The notes below the pieces were generated by a model, which saw only the letters and a program-made list of their open reading frames with translations, was not told the origin of the DNA and did no database searches. Positions 41,062 to 50,196 of a stretch of DNA of 64,000 bases are shown here, piece after piece. The stretch comes from Pyrobaculum islandicum DSM 4184 (GTDB taxonomy: Archaea > Thermoproteota > Thermoprotei > Thermoproteales > Thermoproteaceae), in contig NC_008701.1 of the NCBI RefSeq assembly GCF_000015205.1, positions 1,739,436-1,803,435 of the forward strand, read 5' to 3'. Within the stretch, counting starts at the first letter, position 1; each line of letters starts with the position of its first letter. A program made the position numbers and the translations under genes.

Positions 41062-42204
41062 ATGTTTCCACAACTAGATGAAATACACACACTTGTTAGA
41101 AAAACAGCAAGAGAGTTTGTAGAGAAGAGAGTTGAGCCTAACGCTCGGCGTATAGACCAAGGCTGGTATCCCAAAGAGTTGCTTAGAGAAATGGGAGAAC
41201 TCGGCTTGCTGGCGCCACACGCTCCGCCGGAATATGGAGGCCCTGGGCTAGATTTTAGAAGTATGGTAATTGTGGTCGAAGAACTCGCCAAGGCAAGCCC
41301 CGCTTTGGCTACAGTTACAGAAGTCCAGGGGTCTATGATAGTTTACGACTTGATACATTATGCAAGCGGCGAGTTAAAAGAGAAGTGGCTTGAGCCGGCG
41401 ATTAGGGGAGAGAAGATAATTGCTTTTGCTCTCTCTGAGCCTTGTTGTGGTTCTGACGCCTTTTCGCTTGAAACTACCGCCGAGCGCGTCGGCGGCTCCT
41501 GGGTGATAAACGGAACTAAGCTATGGATAACCTCCGGCCTCTATGCCGACGCTTTTCTTGTCGCAGCTAGAACGGGGTCTCCAAAGGAGAAACACAAAAC
41601 GGTAACGCTATTTCTCGTAGAGAGAGGGCGTTGTGTAGAGACCGCCCCAGTTGCAGTAATGGGCGTTAGAGGAACTGGCACAGCTGAGGTTAAGTTTAAC
41701 AACTGTGAGGTAGGCGACGAGGCTATCGTCGGCGGGTTAAATGGCGCGTTTAAAGTTGTCCTCGAGGATTTAAACAACGGACGTACTTGCGTTGGGGCTA
41801 TTGGGCTCGGCATAGCACAAGGCGCAATTAAAGAGGCCGAGTCTTATACAAAGAGGAGAGTTGCGTTTGACATGCCGATTATAAACTTCCAAGTGGTTCA
41901 ACACTACATAGCGTCAATAAAGGCACAGATCGAGGCTGTGAGAGGCGTTGTTTATACGGCGGCGTATTTTAGAGATAAAAATAGCGAATTATTCCCACTA
42001 TACGCCCAGATAGCGAAATATCTAGGTTCTCGACTTGCCGTAGATGCAACTAGGACAGCTATGCAGATCATGGGGGGCTTCGGCTATTCAACAGATTCAA
42101 AAGTAGAGATGTTATATAGAGATGCAAAAGCCACGGAGATATACGAGGGTGCAAACGAGATTGTGCTCAACACTCTCTTTAAACTAGCGGAGAAATACGG
42201 CTAA
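41062..42204 (+). CDS. acyl-CoA dehydrogenase
   Basis: FAD enzyme of fatty- or branched-chain acyl-CoA oxidation. Motifs: IAFALSEPCCGSDAFSLET, WVINGTKLWITSGLYAD, TRTAMQIMGGFGYSTDS and the C-terminal RDAKATEIYEGANEIVLNTL with the Glu of YEG as the likely catalytic base. 380 aa is standard. CTATTTTTAA (about 41030-41039) lies 25 nt upstream of ATG 41062. The 3' end overlaps the convergent dihydroorotase gene by 4 bp. The acyl chain preference is unknown. Confidence 0.93.
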   Translation: MFPQLDEIHTLVRKTAREFVEKRVEPNARRIDQGWYPKELLREMGELGLLAPHAPPEYGGPGLDFRSMVIVVEELAKASPALATVTEVQGSMIVYDLIHYASGELKEKWLEPAIRGEKIIAFALSEPCCGSDAFSLETTAERVGGSWVINGTKLWITSGLYADAFLVAARTGSPKEKHKTVTLFLVERGRCVETAPVAVMGVRGTGTAEVKFNNCEVGDEAIVGGLNGAFKVVLEDLNNGRTCVGAIGLGIAQGAIKEAESYTKRRVAFDMPIINFQVVQHYIASIKAQIEAVRGVVYTAAYFRDKNSELFPLYAQIAKYLGSRLAVDATRTAMQIMGGFGYSTDSKVEMLYRDAKATEIYEGANEIVLNTLFKLAEKYG

Positions 42205-43346
42205 ACGTCGTACACTTCGCCATTTCTAAAGAAGATTTTTCCGCCAACTGCAGTGGCGACGACTACGCCAAATGCTCTAAACCCCTCAAACGGCGTATAT
42301 TTACACCTGCCGGCAAATTCCTCCCCCCTTACTGTAAACTCCTCGAGCTTGATAATTGTAAATACGCCGCCTATAATATCGTTGTTTACATTGAGGAAAC
42401 GCGCGGGTCTGTGGGAATATAGCCGTACGACGTCGTCTAGTGTTAACACCCCCCTCTTCCAGAGAGAAAGCAACAAGCTGAGCGCTATGTCTAAGCTACA
42501 TATGCCCGGCGGCGGGCTGTCTGACTTTTTCTCCTCCGGCGTATGCGGGGCGTGGTCTGTGGCGTATATATCCACAAGCCCGGCGGCGAGACGGGCGAGG
42601 AGTAGTTTTCTAAGTCCCGGCTCCCTAAGCCTCGGGTTGACTAGACATAAACCGCCTAGCTTACAGTTCTCTCTGTCTAGAAATAGATGGTGTGGAGTTA
42701 CGTCTACCGTGGCCCAGCCCCTGGCTATATCGACAGTCTGAGGTAGAGAGACATGCGTCAGATGGACTCTGGCCTCTGTATCCCAGGCGAGACGTCTCGC
42801 CTTTTCAACACACGCCATCTCAGCCTCCGGCGGCCTCTCGCCGTCTTTAAAATAAGCCGGGTCCTCACAGTGGAAGATTAATGTACATCCAAGGCCGGCA
42901 CATCTCCTCGCGAGCGCCTCTATATGCCCCCAGCCGAACTCTGCTACATCCTCTGGGTAAACCTTCACAGTAGGAGGCCTTGCTATATCTAACTCTCTAA
43001 GGTCCACAGGCACTCCCATATGCACTCTGTATACTATGGGCAACCGCGCCCCCTCCCCTAGCCTCTTCTTGTAGAGCTCTGCAGTTCTAATATGGGGTTT
43101 TGTATTTGGCATATCGCCCACGGCGACTACGCCTCCTGCCAACGCCGCCGCGGCTCCGCCTTCTAAAGTCTCCTTATGTGCCAACTCCCAGTCGCGGAAG
43201 TGGACGTGTATATCGACCATCCCGGGCAGTATTATGTAGTCGTTTGAAAACTGTACAGTCTTACACCCCTCCCTCCCCAGTCTTATCCGGACGAAATGTC
43301 CACCTATATACGCTCTGCCTTCGACTCTTATACACACGTCTAACAA
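42201..43346 (-). CDS. pyrC: dihydroorotase
   Basis: Amidohydrolase of pyrimidine synthesis. The zinc-binding signature VDIHVHFRDWE opens the barrel, GDMPNTKPHI and the later LIFHCEDP, LTHVSLPQ and IYATDHAPHTPEEK supply the remaining ligands and the catalytic Asp. Length 381 aa. TTG at 43346 is used and overlaps the end of the KaiC-like gene by 7 bp, so the two genes form an operon. Related hydantoinases have other motifs, so dihydroorotase is favoured. Confidence 0.9.
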   Translation of the reverse strand: MLDVCIRVEGRAYIGGHFVRIRLGREGCKTVQFSNDYIILPGMVDIHVHFRDWELAHKETLEGGAAAALAGGVVAVGDMPNTKPHIRTAELYKKRLGEGARLPIVYRVHMGVPVDLRELDIARPPTVKVYPEDVAEFGWGHIEALARRCAGLGCTLIFHCEDPAYFKDGERPPEAEMACVEKARRLAWDTEARVHLTHVSLPQTVDIARGWATVDVTPHHLFLDRENCKLGGLCLVNPRLREPGLRKLLLARLAAGLVDIYATDHAPHTPEEKKSDSPPPGICSLDIALSLLLSLWKRGVLTLDDVVRLYSHRPARFLNVNNDIIGGVFTIIKLEEFTVRGEEFAGRCKYTPFEGFRAFGVVVATAVGGKIFFRNGEVYDV

Positions 43347-44482
43347 ACAAGGCGGGGCGCCGGCTGCGTCTCAAAACGACATACGGCCCTCCCACTGGGT
43401 GTATACACCACGGCCTGATCCCGCTTTATATACGCCACGGCGTCTGCAAAATATCCAAAGCCAAAGTCTCGCTGGGCGCTTGCCAAAATTGTAACGCCGA
43501 GGTTTTTCAACTCGTCGGTTTCAAGCCGATTTATCTCGAGGGCCTTCTTCCCATATACTAAATATTCGACGTCAACACCTTCTGACACAACTACGTCTGC
43601 GTCTGTCTCAGTCAGCGCGTCGTAGAGACTTTTTACATGGGTGAAGTGACTCAGAGGGCTAGGCGATGCCCTCTGAACCACGGCCCTCCCGCCGAATTTT
43701 TCAACAAGCTTAGAGACGATATCTATGTCTCCAGAGAAGACGCGATAGAGTATTTTTAACCCCTCTTTAGACAACTCGGCAACTGTTTTTGCAAGAAGCG
43801 GCGTCACCATCTTTCCAACTAGGAAATACACATGTCCGCAAGCCAAGGGCCCAAAAGCCGGCGAGAGAGACTCAACCCACTTACCCCACGGGTTTTTCTT
43901 ATGTGGTTTTGGCAGTTCGTCTATAAACACCACGCCCCGCCCCTCTAATATGTCAAACTCTATGTAATACCCAGCGCGTCTCCCCCTCGCCTTGATTATA
44001 TACATCCTTCTCTCTGCAACGCCGTTTTCCATCCGGAGCTCTAGACGTATGAGGTTATCTGCTATATAATCCAGAGGTGTTGTAGTCTCTTCTTCGGCGA
44101 TTCCTATAAAGTCTATTTTTGCAGGCTTAAATACTCTATATACGGCGTTTGTAAGCCACTCTCTGCTCTGAGCCCCCTCTATAAGAGCTGAGATAGAGTC
44201 TGCCACAACCAGGTGATACTCGTTTTGAGAAACGGCTGAGACTATCTGGTTTAATATAGCATCAGTCTTTACAAAAATCATATCCCAAAATTCGGCATTT
44301 GAAAGATCATACCCAAGCCTAGCCGCATTTTCAAGGAAGGTCTCTCTGTCTTCATATAACGAGACCCACAAAACTCTCTTCCCTCTTGTCAAATATTCGT
44401 GGGCGATACGCATGGCGAGACTAGTTTTACCAGTTCCCGGCCTTCCAGAAATTGCTGTAACACCCCTAAAGTTAAACTCCAT
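43340..44482 (-). CDS. KaiC/RadA-superfamily ATPase (380 aa)
   Basis: Walker A AISGRPGTGKTSLAMRIAH at the N-terminus, then RVLWVSLYEDRETFLENA, Walker B VVADSISALIEGAQS and a second, degenerate domain (VYFLVGKMVTPLLAKTVAEL, ITILASAQRDFGFGYFAD type). KaiC-like ATPases in archaea are of mixed function. ATG 44482 is 24 nt from CTATAAAAAC on the plus strand (44501-44510). First gene of the operon with pyrC; the functional link is not obvious. Confidence 0.82.
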   Translation of the reverse strand: MEFNFRGVTAISGRPGTGKTSLAMRIAHEYLTRGKRVLWVSLYEDRETFLENAARLGYDLSNAEFWDMIFVKTDAILNQIVSAVSQNEYHLVVADSISALIEGAQSREWLTNAVYRVFKPAKIDFIGIAEEETTTPLDYIADNLIRLELRMENGVAERRMYIIKARGRRAGYYIEFDILEGRGVVFIDELPKPHKKNPWGKWVESLSPAFGPLACGHVYFLVGKMVTPLLAKTVAELSKEGLKILYRVFSGDIDIVSKLVEKFGGRAVVQRASPSPLSHFTHVKSLYDALTETDADVVVSEGVDVEYLVYGKKALEINRLETDELKNLGVTILASAQRDFGFGYFADAVAYIKRDQAVVYTPSGRAVCRFETQPAPRLVC

Positions 44483-44496
44483 ACTTAATATAACAC

Positions 44497-46107
44497 CTAT
44501 AAAAACTTGTGTTCTATATATCTCTCGGTATTACTCACTATAAGTTTATTTATGCCAACGGCGACGTCTACAGCCCCCCTGTGTATAACGAGCTCAGAGC
44601 GCCTTGTCTCAACCCACGCAGGCCCTTTGTAAAGAGCTAGTTCTCTCCTCGTCGTGTATAATCTCTTTAAAAACTCCCTAAGTGGGGAGTCGGGACAGGG
44701 GCTGTAAGGCCTTCTATTAGTGTGGTCTTCTGCTCTGCCGACTTCTCCACATTCGCCACCTGCGTAAATAGAGGGGACTCCCGGCAGTGAGAAAATCAGG
44801 GCATACCCTCTATATAGCGTATTTATGTCAAAAATAGAGGCGGCTCTGTCTGTATCATGGTTTTCAAGAAAGGTGTTCATATATGGCAACGCCGCCGGTG
44901 GCGTAAGCGCTATGTATAAGTTCGTCCACTTCACAAATCTATCTAGGTCTTTAGCCAGCCAATCTACCGCCGCCTTGTAGAGTAAATACGCTGTAAACCC
45001 TGGTACTGCCCAATAGAAAGGCGCTGGGTTTCCCATGTGTTCTCCAAATATATAAAGCCCTTCCGCCGGTTTTAAAATCTCCGCCCAGGCGCCAGGCGGA
45101 ATTCCGTGAGCTACATCTAGCCTAAATCCATCTACGTGGCTTTTCCAAAACTCGACGACTTTCCTCCCGTATTCCACAGCGCTAGGCTTTGAATAATCGA
45201 GCTTTGGCATTAGCCAGACGTCTAGAAAAGTCTCATATGGCGGCTCCCCCCTAAATAATTCGCGAAGCGCCTCCATAGGCATCTTCTCTGCTATCTTCTT
45301 GACAAGATGTGTATAGTCTAGGCTTTTAAAAACAAAGGGGCCCTCTGGAAATATGGCGTTTCGCAACCCCACGTGGTAAAGCACGATATCTAACACAAGC
45401 TTCATCCCCCGCCGTCTCAATGTCTCTCTCATCGTCACAAAGGCGCTCCAGCCGCCTAGTTTTTCGTCTACCTGTAGGTGGTCAACTACGTCGTAGCGGT
45501 GATAGCTCATTGCGGGGTATATCGGGTGGAGATAGAGCGTATCTGCTATATCAAGCGCCGTAATTGCAAGCTTAGCCACATCTCTTAACGTCCCGCCACA
45601 GTAACCCCGCCTGAGGTCTCTACAGCCGAGTCTATCGGCGGCTCGGTCTGGCAGAACTTCATACATCGCAGTCACTCCAGGCGCATTGGCCACCGGTGGG
45701 GATTTAAAACGCCTAGTTTTACCACAACAACGGAGTGTATATCTCCTCCCTTTGACTAACCCGAGGTAGATAGAGAAGGGCCCTAGGTCTGCAAGCTTTA
45801 CAACTCTGCCACGCCCCACCTCGGGCTCCTCTGGGGCGTATATACGGATTTCTACAACATCTCCCCAGTCCACCGCCATGTAGGGAACTACGAAATGCCA
45901 TGGGTATTCAGGCGGCGCCACTACACACTCCTCTCGTCTGTCGTCTACAACAACCTCATAGACCCCCGGCGGGAGCTCTACGTACTCTCTAAAAGCCCCG
46001 CGGATCCAGCCTGAGAAATCGCCTATAGTCTCGCCGCCGGCTATTCGTACTTTAGCAACCTCGCCGTAGTAGGGATGCGCCCTCCAGCCCTCAACTACGC
46101 AAGTCAC
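44497..46107 (-). CDS. alpha-amylase-family glycoside hydrolase (GH13)
   Basis: The four GH13 motifs are present: DIVLYHVG, GFRLDVAHGIP (nucleophile Asp), GEHMG (acid Glu) and FLENHDTDR. The N-terminal 130 residues form a beta domain (VYEVVVDDRREECVVAPP) that could bind carbohydrate. It lacks a signal peptide, so it is probably cytosolic, acting on maltodextrin or glycogen. GTG 46107 lies about 25 nt from TTAAATAT (46129-46136); an upstream GTG at 46113 is also in frame. It is divergent from QueF-L. The exact activity, for example cyclomaltodextrinase or amylase, is not resolved. Confidence 0.88.
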   Translation of the reverse strand: MTCVVEGWRAHPYYGEVAKVRIAGGETIGDFSGWIRGAFREYVELPPGVYEVVVDDRREECVVAPPEYPWHFVVPYMAVDWGDVVEIRIYAPEEPEVGRGRVVKLADLGPFSIYLGLVKGRRYTLRCCGKTRRFKSPPVANAPGVTAMYEVLPDRAADRLGCRDLRRGYCGGTLRDVAKLAITALDIADTLYLHPIYPAMSYHRYDVVDHLQVDEKLGGWSAFVTMRETLRRRGMKLVLDIVLYHVGLRNAIFPEGPFVFKSLDYTHLVKKIAEKMPMEALRELFRGEPPYETFLDVWLMPKLDYSKPSAVEYGRKVVEFWKSHVDGFRLDVAHGIPPGAWAEILKPAEGLYIFGEHMGNPAPFYWAVPGFTAYLLYKAAVDWLAKDLDRFVKWTNLYIALTPPAALPYMNTFLENHDTDRAASIFDINTLYRGYALIFSLPGVPSIYAGGECGEVGRAEDHTNRRPYSPCPDSPLREFLKRLYTTRRELALYKGPAWVETRRSELVIHRGAVDVAVGINKLIVSNTERYIEHKFL

Positions 46108-46143
46108 GTACACAAGTTCAAATAGTGTTAAATATGATAGGTT

Positions 46144-46473
46144 ATGCTCAAGCTTTCTAAAAACCCCTCTCTAGTCCGTTTAAAAACACGTGGCGAGTCT
46201 ATATGCCCCATTAGCAAAGTGGTAGACTCCTTTGAGATATCTCTAGAGTATATCCCAAGAGGCGTCGCGTTGTCTATAGAGGAGTTTAAAAAAATGGTAG
46301 ATAGCTATAGAGGCAGAGAAATACTTCACGAAGAACTCGCCGTAGATATAATGGAGAGAGTAAAAGCGGCTGTCAACCCGCCGTATGTCAAAGTAGTTGT
46401 AAAGTCTATATATATGGGCGTTGAGGTTGAAGTTATAGCCGAGTCTGGGGGCGTCCCGCCGGTGTATATCTAA
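46144..46473 (+). CDS. queF-L: QueF-like archaeosine amidotransferase (QueF-L)
   Basis: Stand-alone 109-residue T-fold protein matching the crenarchaeal QueF-L family, which converts preQ0 at position 15 of tRNA to archaeosine in organisms lacking archaeosine synthase. The catalytic Cys is in RGESICPISKVVDSFEISLEY, just after LVRLKT. Lys and Asp residues in KVVDS and the LHEELAVDIMERV helix also fit. ATG 46144 is used; the divergent GH13 gene shares the upstream AT-rich region. Its 3' end overlaps the ABC-2 permease gene by 4 bp (46470-46473). Confidence 0.9.
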   Translation: MLKLSKNPSLVRLKTRGESICPISKVVDSFEISLEYIPRGVALSIEEFKKMVDSYRGREILHEELAVDIMERVKAAVNPPYVKVVVKSIYMGVEVEVIAESGGVPPVYI

Positions 46474-47195
46474 GGCTCCCGCCACTTAGCCAGCTTAATA
46501 AGGAAGTAGAGGCCAGATATGCTCTGTATAGCTAATGCAACCGCCGCGGCGGCAGTCAGCCAAATATCATAAGCCGCAAGGCCGGCGGCTTGTTGTATAA
46601 GTATGCCGGCGGCGCCCGTGGGCATCACCACGCCGAGATACGGACTCGGCAAAAGACTTGCGGGGTAGTAGACGGGGGCGGCCACTGTGAAGACTGTAGA
46701 TAGTATCTGCGGCAGAGACCAAGCATATCTCATGTGTTTAACAAGAGAGGAGAGAGTGAAGCCAATTCCGGCTGAAGCTAGCCACAGCGTTATTAAGGCA
46801 TATGCGGCGGGCGGCGTGAGGAGCCCCAAGCCAAGCCACAGCGAGATAGCTACATACGCCGCTAGCGTTGGCAGAGAGAAGACAAAAGAGCTGAGGGCAA
46901 GGCCTAGGGCGTAGCCGATGGGAGATACAGGGGCCGCCGTGAGCATACTCTGGTATTTAATAGCTAAGCGGTAGTAGGCGGCGTCGCCAATAAGAGAAAT
47001 TCCGTTGGAGGCCACAGTCCACACCAAGCCGCCTGCCAGCCCCCACCTAAGGCCCTCGGCGCCTCCATAAACGGCGAGAATCACTAAGAAAGACAGCGGC
47101 GTGATGGCATTTGTAACTACCCACACCCAGCCCCTAACTGCGGCAATCCACCCATTTATCCAAGCTATGACGAGGGCGTCTCTAATCGCCTTCAT
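46470..47195 (-). CDS. ABC-2-type membrane permease (241 aa)
   Basis: Six hydrophobic helices (for example VVTNAITPLSFLVILAVYGG, LALSSFVFSLPTLAAYVAI and YALITLWLASAGIGFTLSSL) in the order of ABC-2 exporters. The start ATG at 47195 overlaps the end of the ATPase gene by 14 bp, showing translation coupling. With 47182-48048 it forms a two-gene export system, possibly for a drug, lipid or polysaccharide; the substrate is unknown. 3' end overlaps queF-L. Confidence 0.8.
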   Translation of the reverse strand: MKAIRDALVIAWINGWIAAVRGWVWVVTNAITPLSFLVILAVYGGAEGLRWGLAGGLVWTVASNGISLIGDAAYYRLAIKYQSMLTAAPVSPIGYALGLALSSFVFSLPTLAAYVAISLWLGLGLLTPPAAYALITLWLASAGIGFTLSSLVKHMRYAWSLPQILSTVFTVAAPVYYPASLLPSPYLGVVMPTGAAGILIQQAAGLAAYDIWLTAAAAVALAIQSISGLYFLIKLAKWREP

Positions 47196-48048
47196 GACCC
47201 CCCACGGCGCCTATCTTAAGGAGGATGTAGTCTTCCAGCGACTTAGGCCTTACAACTGCCCCCTCTACATAGGCGGGGGTTTCGACATAGTAAAGCCTCC
47301 TATCTCCCACCTCAGCAACTGCGAGACTGTTTAGCTTAGTTCCATCTCTGCCGTAGATCTCCACGACGTATTTACCGGGCACGCTTTCCACAAGCTTTGC
47401 GGGCGGGGCGAAGTCAACTACACGGCCGCCATTTAAGACTAACACCCAGTCGGCGAGGGCTGCCGCCTCTTCTGCGTAGTGAGTTGTCAATACGACAGTG
47501 GCGCCGCGGCGCTTTAACTCAACGACGGCGTTCCAAACGACTCTCCTCGAATACACGTCTAGCCCTGTCGTCGGCTCGTCGAGAAATACCACCTCTGCCT
47601 CTGCCGCAAAGACAGCAGCTACGAGAGTCCTCCTCTTCATCCCCCCGGAGAGAGTGTCTATCTCTCTATTACGCACATCCCATAAGCCGAACTGTTTCAA
47701 CACCTCGGCGCCCCGCCTCTTGGCCTCTTTGAGAGAGTAGCCCCTCAGGAGGAGGTAGCTTACTACAAACTCGTGGGGGGTGAGGAAGTCGATCGGTCTA
47801 GCCTCCTGAGGCACAGCGGCTATAACTCTCCTCAGCTTCTCCGCCTCTCTCACTACGTCAAACCCGGCGACTTGCGCCCTGCCCTCTGTCGGCGCGAGCT
47901 CTGTAGTCAATATTCTAACTAATGTCGTCTTTCCAGCGCCGTTGGGTCCCAGCACCGCCAGCACAACGCCCCTCCCCACCTCAAAGGTCACCCCCCTGAG
48001 AGCCCACGAACTGCCGAACCTCTTCCCGAGGTTTTCACACAGGATCAC
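47182..48048 (-). CDS. ABC transporter ATP-binding protein for the ABC-2 exporter
   Basis: Walker A VLGPNGAGKTTLVRILTTEL, Q-loop VPQEARPIDFLTPHEF, signature IDTLSGGMKRRTLVAAV, Walker B VVFLDEPTTGLDVYSRR and switch LTTHYAEEAAALADW. The C-terminal region has an extra beta segment typical of exporter ATPases (ALNTLAVAEVGDRR). GTG 48048 lies about 27 nt from CTTAAAAA on the plus strand (48073-48080). Operon with 46470-47195. Confidence 0.9.
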   Translation of the reverse strand: MILCENLGKRFGSSWALRGVTFEVGRGVVLAVLGPNGAGKTTLVRILTTELAPTEGRAQVAGFDVVREAEKLRRVIAAVPQEARPIDFLTPHEFVVSYLLLRGYSLKEAKRRGAEVLKQFGLWDVRNREIDTLSGGMKRRTLVAAVFAAEAEVVFLDEPTTGLDVYSRRVVWNAVVELKRRGATVVLTTHYAEEAAALADWVLVLNGGRVVDFAPPAKLVESVPGKYVVEIYGRDGTKLNSLAVAEVGDRRLYYVETPAYVEGAVVRPKSLEDYILLKIGAVGGHEGD

Positions 48049-48084
48049 AATTTTGAAAATTCTAGATGCCCCCTTAAAAACTCT

Positions 48085-48966
48085 TTAGGCCATGTAAACT
48101 TTCCGCCTGGGGTCTGTGGGGTCTATAATAGATTTTACCAAACCGGCTTTTCTAAGACGCTCAAGCGCATATCTAACAGTCCTGGGAGATAGGCCGGAGA
48201 GAGCGGCTATCTCTGAGGCGGCGAGGGGCCCTCTTTCTTCAATAATCTTCTTCACCAATAGAGCACTTGGGGGGAGCCCCGCCGCTTGTTGGAAATTCTG
48301 CACTCTCGTCACAAGTCTAGCTGTGCCGACTTTTCTAACAACGGCAACTCCCCTGTATTTAATCTTCTCTACGCCGTCTCCAATTAAATAGACGTCTGAC
48401 CTACTTTTTACATCGCGGAGTTCTATTACTACGTCCGATGGAAATACATGCGGCGGCTTTCTCAACGCGGAATTTACAGGCACCACCTCTACAACATGCG
48501 CCCTTGGGTTTATAACTGCGCCGCCTGCAGACAGAGCATAGGCGGTTGAGCCAATAGGCGTTGAGATTAAACAGCCGTCTCCCATGTCGTTAAACACAAA
48601 GGCCCCATCTACGTAGAGCGAATACCGCACAAAAGTCGCGGGTTCTGCAGACAGAAGCGCCACCTCATTTATTGCAGTCGCCCTCTGGCCCCCGCTCTCG
48701 GCTTCGAGCCTTATTACGTCGATGATTTCAAAGACAAACTCCGCCAATAGCGGCACCTCTCTAAGCTCCAGCGCGGCGAGTTTTGCATCTACCCCAGGCG
48801 GCGATATTCCCAACACAGGTCTCTCTTCGACACGGAGAGCTCTAAGTATGTCGCGGTCTCTGCCATATACAGCCACTACTGGCGCCCCCTTTCTCACCTC
48901 TATACCGTGTTTTACAAGCACCTCGGCAAGTGTCGTGCTGTCAGTTTCCACTTCTGTAATTTTCAC
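48085..48966 (-). CDS. NAD-kinase-like protein fused to a C-terminal winged helix
   Basis: The middle of the protein has the NAD-kinase motifs INEVALL and DGCLISTPIGSTAYALSAGG, with a following IGDG. The N-terminal motif that is normally G-G-D-G-T is replaced by a G-R-D-R-D sequence (VVAVYGRDRDILRAL). The last 60 residues form a winged helix (PLAASEIAALSGLSPRTVRY, ALERLRKAGLVKSII). Start at GTG 48966, 24 nt from AATAAAAA (48985-48992). It could be an NAD kinase, or a regulator that senses NAD(P)H. It is divergent from the MFS gene with only 42 bp between start codons. Confidence 0.8.
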   Translation of the reverse strand: MKITEVETDSTTLAEVLVKHGIEVRKGAPVVAVYGRDRDILRALRVEERPVLGISPPGVDAKLAALELREVPLLAEFVFEIIDVIRLEAESGGQRATAINEVALLSAEPATFVRYSLYVDGAFVFNDMGDGCLISTPIGSTAYALSAGGAVINPRAHVVEVVPVNSALRKPPHVFPSDVVIELRDVKSRSDVYLIGDGVEKIKYRGVAVVRKVGTARLVTRVQNFQQAAGLPPSALLVKKIIEERGPLAASEIAALSGLSPRTVRYALERLRKAGLVKSIIDPTDPRRKVYMA

Positions 48967-49008
48967 AGCGGCTTTACTTAGGTGAAATAAAAATTTGCCG
49001 GGTCTCTT

Positions 49009-50196
49009 ATGTCCAAGAGAGGGAAGGAGGAAAATTTTGACATATATACACTTAAAAAAGCGAGTTTTGCCAACTGCATGATTTCCCAATGGAAGTTGAT
49101 AACTATAACAGGCATAGGCTGGCTCTTCGACGCCATGGACGTCCTCCTCTTGTCGTACATACTAGTGGCGTCGGCGGCTGAGCTAGGGATGGGGGTCTGG
49201 GAGAGATCCGTGGTGGTACTAGCGAACAACCTCGGCATGTTAATCGGCGCAACTGCCTTTGGGAGACTGTCAGACAGGCTTGGCAGAAGGGCCGTCTTCA
49301 CAGCGACGCTCCTCCTCTACAGCCTTGCCACGGCTGCCACAGCCTTTGTAAAAACCGGATGGGAGCTTGCAGCTGTGCGTCTTATCGCCGGGCTGGGCCT
49401 AGGCGGCGAACTCCCCGTCGTCGCCTCCTACGTATCTGAGCTCTCGCCGCCAGACAGGAGGGGGAGAAACGTAGTTATTCTAGAGAGCTTCTGGTCTCTC
49501 GGCGCGTTGGCGGCAGCCGCCGTGGCGTACTTCCTCTTCCCCCGCCTCGGCTGGAGAACCGCCCTGCTCCTCCTCGGCCTCACCGCGTTATACGCCGCGG
49601 TGATAAGGGCAACGCTCCCCGAGCACAAACCCGCGGCCAAGGGGGCTGTCTCTATTGAGACGAGACGGCTCTACCCAGTGTGGTACATATGGCTAGTGCT
49701 GGCGTTTGGCTACTACGGCGTCTTCCTCTGGCTACCCACCATCCTCGTCAGAGAGAGGGGACTAGCCGAGGTGCAGACCTACCAGTTCATGTTAATTACG
49801 ACAATTGCTCAGATCCCCGGTTACTTCACCGCCGCTTACCTCGTGGAAAAAATCGGGAGGAGACCCACCGCAGCGATCTTCTTCCTCGGCTCCGCCGCAT
49901 CGGCGGCCGCCCTCATATACAGCGTTAGCTTGCCCCAGCTTTACATCTCTGCCATCGCGCTGAACTTCTTCAACCTAGGCGCCTGGGGCGTGGTATACGC
50001 CTACACGCCCGAGCTTTTCCCAGAACACGTCAGAGGTTTTGCCACTGGGACCGCCGGCTCTGCCGCACGGGTGGGGATGATCCTCGGCCCCTGGCTCTAC
50101 CCGGCGGCCGGTCTCTACGCCCTAGTGGCAGTGCCTCTCCTCTGGCTCACCGTCCCCGCCGCCGTATATACCCTGCCGGAGACCAAGAGACGCTAG
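49009..50196 (+). CDS. MFS transporter (395 aa)
   Basis: Twelve-helix permease. MFS signatures: AFGRLSDRLGRRAVFTATL between helices 2 and 3, RLIAGLGLGGELPVVASYVSEL, and a second-half VEKIGRRPTAAIFFLG. The YVSEL-PP-DRRGR motif fits organic-acid or sugar transporters. ATG 49009 is 20 nt from the AT tract 48985-48992, which the divergent NAD-kinase-like gene also uses. The 3' end overlaps the convergent second MFS gene by 4 bp. The substrate is unknown. Confidence 0.88.
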   Translation: MSKRGKEENFDIYTLKKASFANCMISQWKLITITGIGWLFDAMDVLLLSYILVASAAELGMGVWERSVVVLANNLGMLIGATAFGRLSDRLGRRAVFTATLLLYSLATAATAFVKTGWELAAVRLIAGLGLGGELPVVASYVSELSPPDRRGRNVVILESFWSLGALAAAAVAYFLFPRLGWRTALLLLGLTALYAAVIRATLPEHKPAAKGAVSIETRRLYPVWYIWLVLAFGYYGVFLWLPTILVRERGLAEVQTYQFMLITTIAQIPGYFTAAYLVEKIGRRPTAAIFFLGSAASAAALIYSVSLPQLYISAIALNFFNLGAWGVVYAYTPELFPEHVRGFATGTAGSAARVGMILGPWLYPAAGLYALVAVPLLWLTVPAAVYTLPETKRR

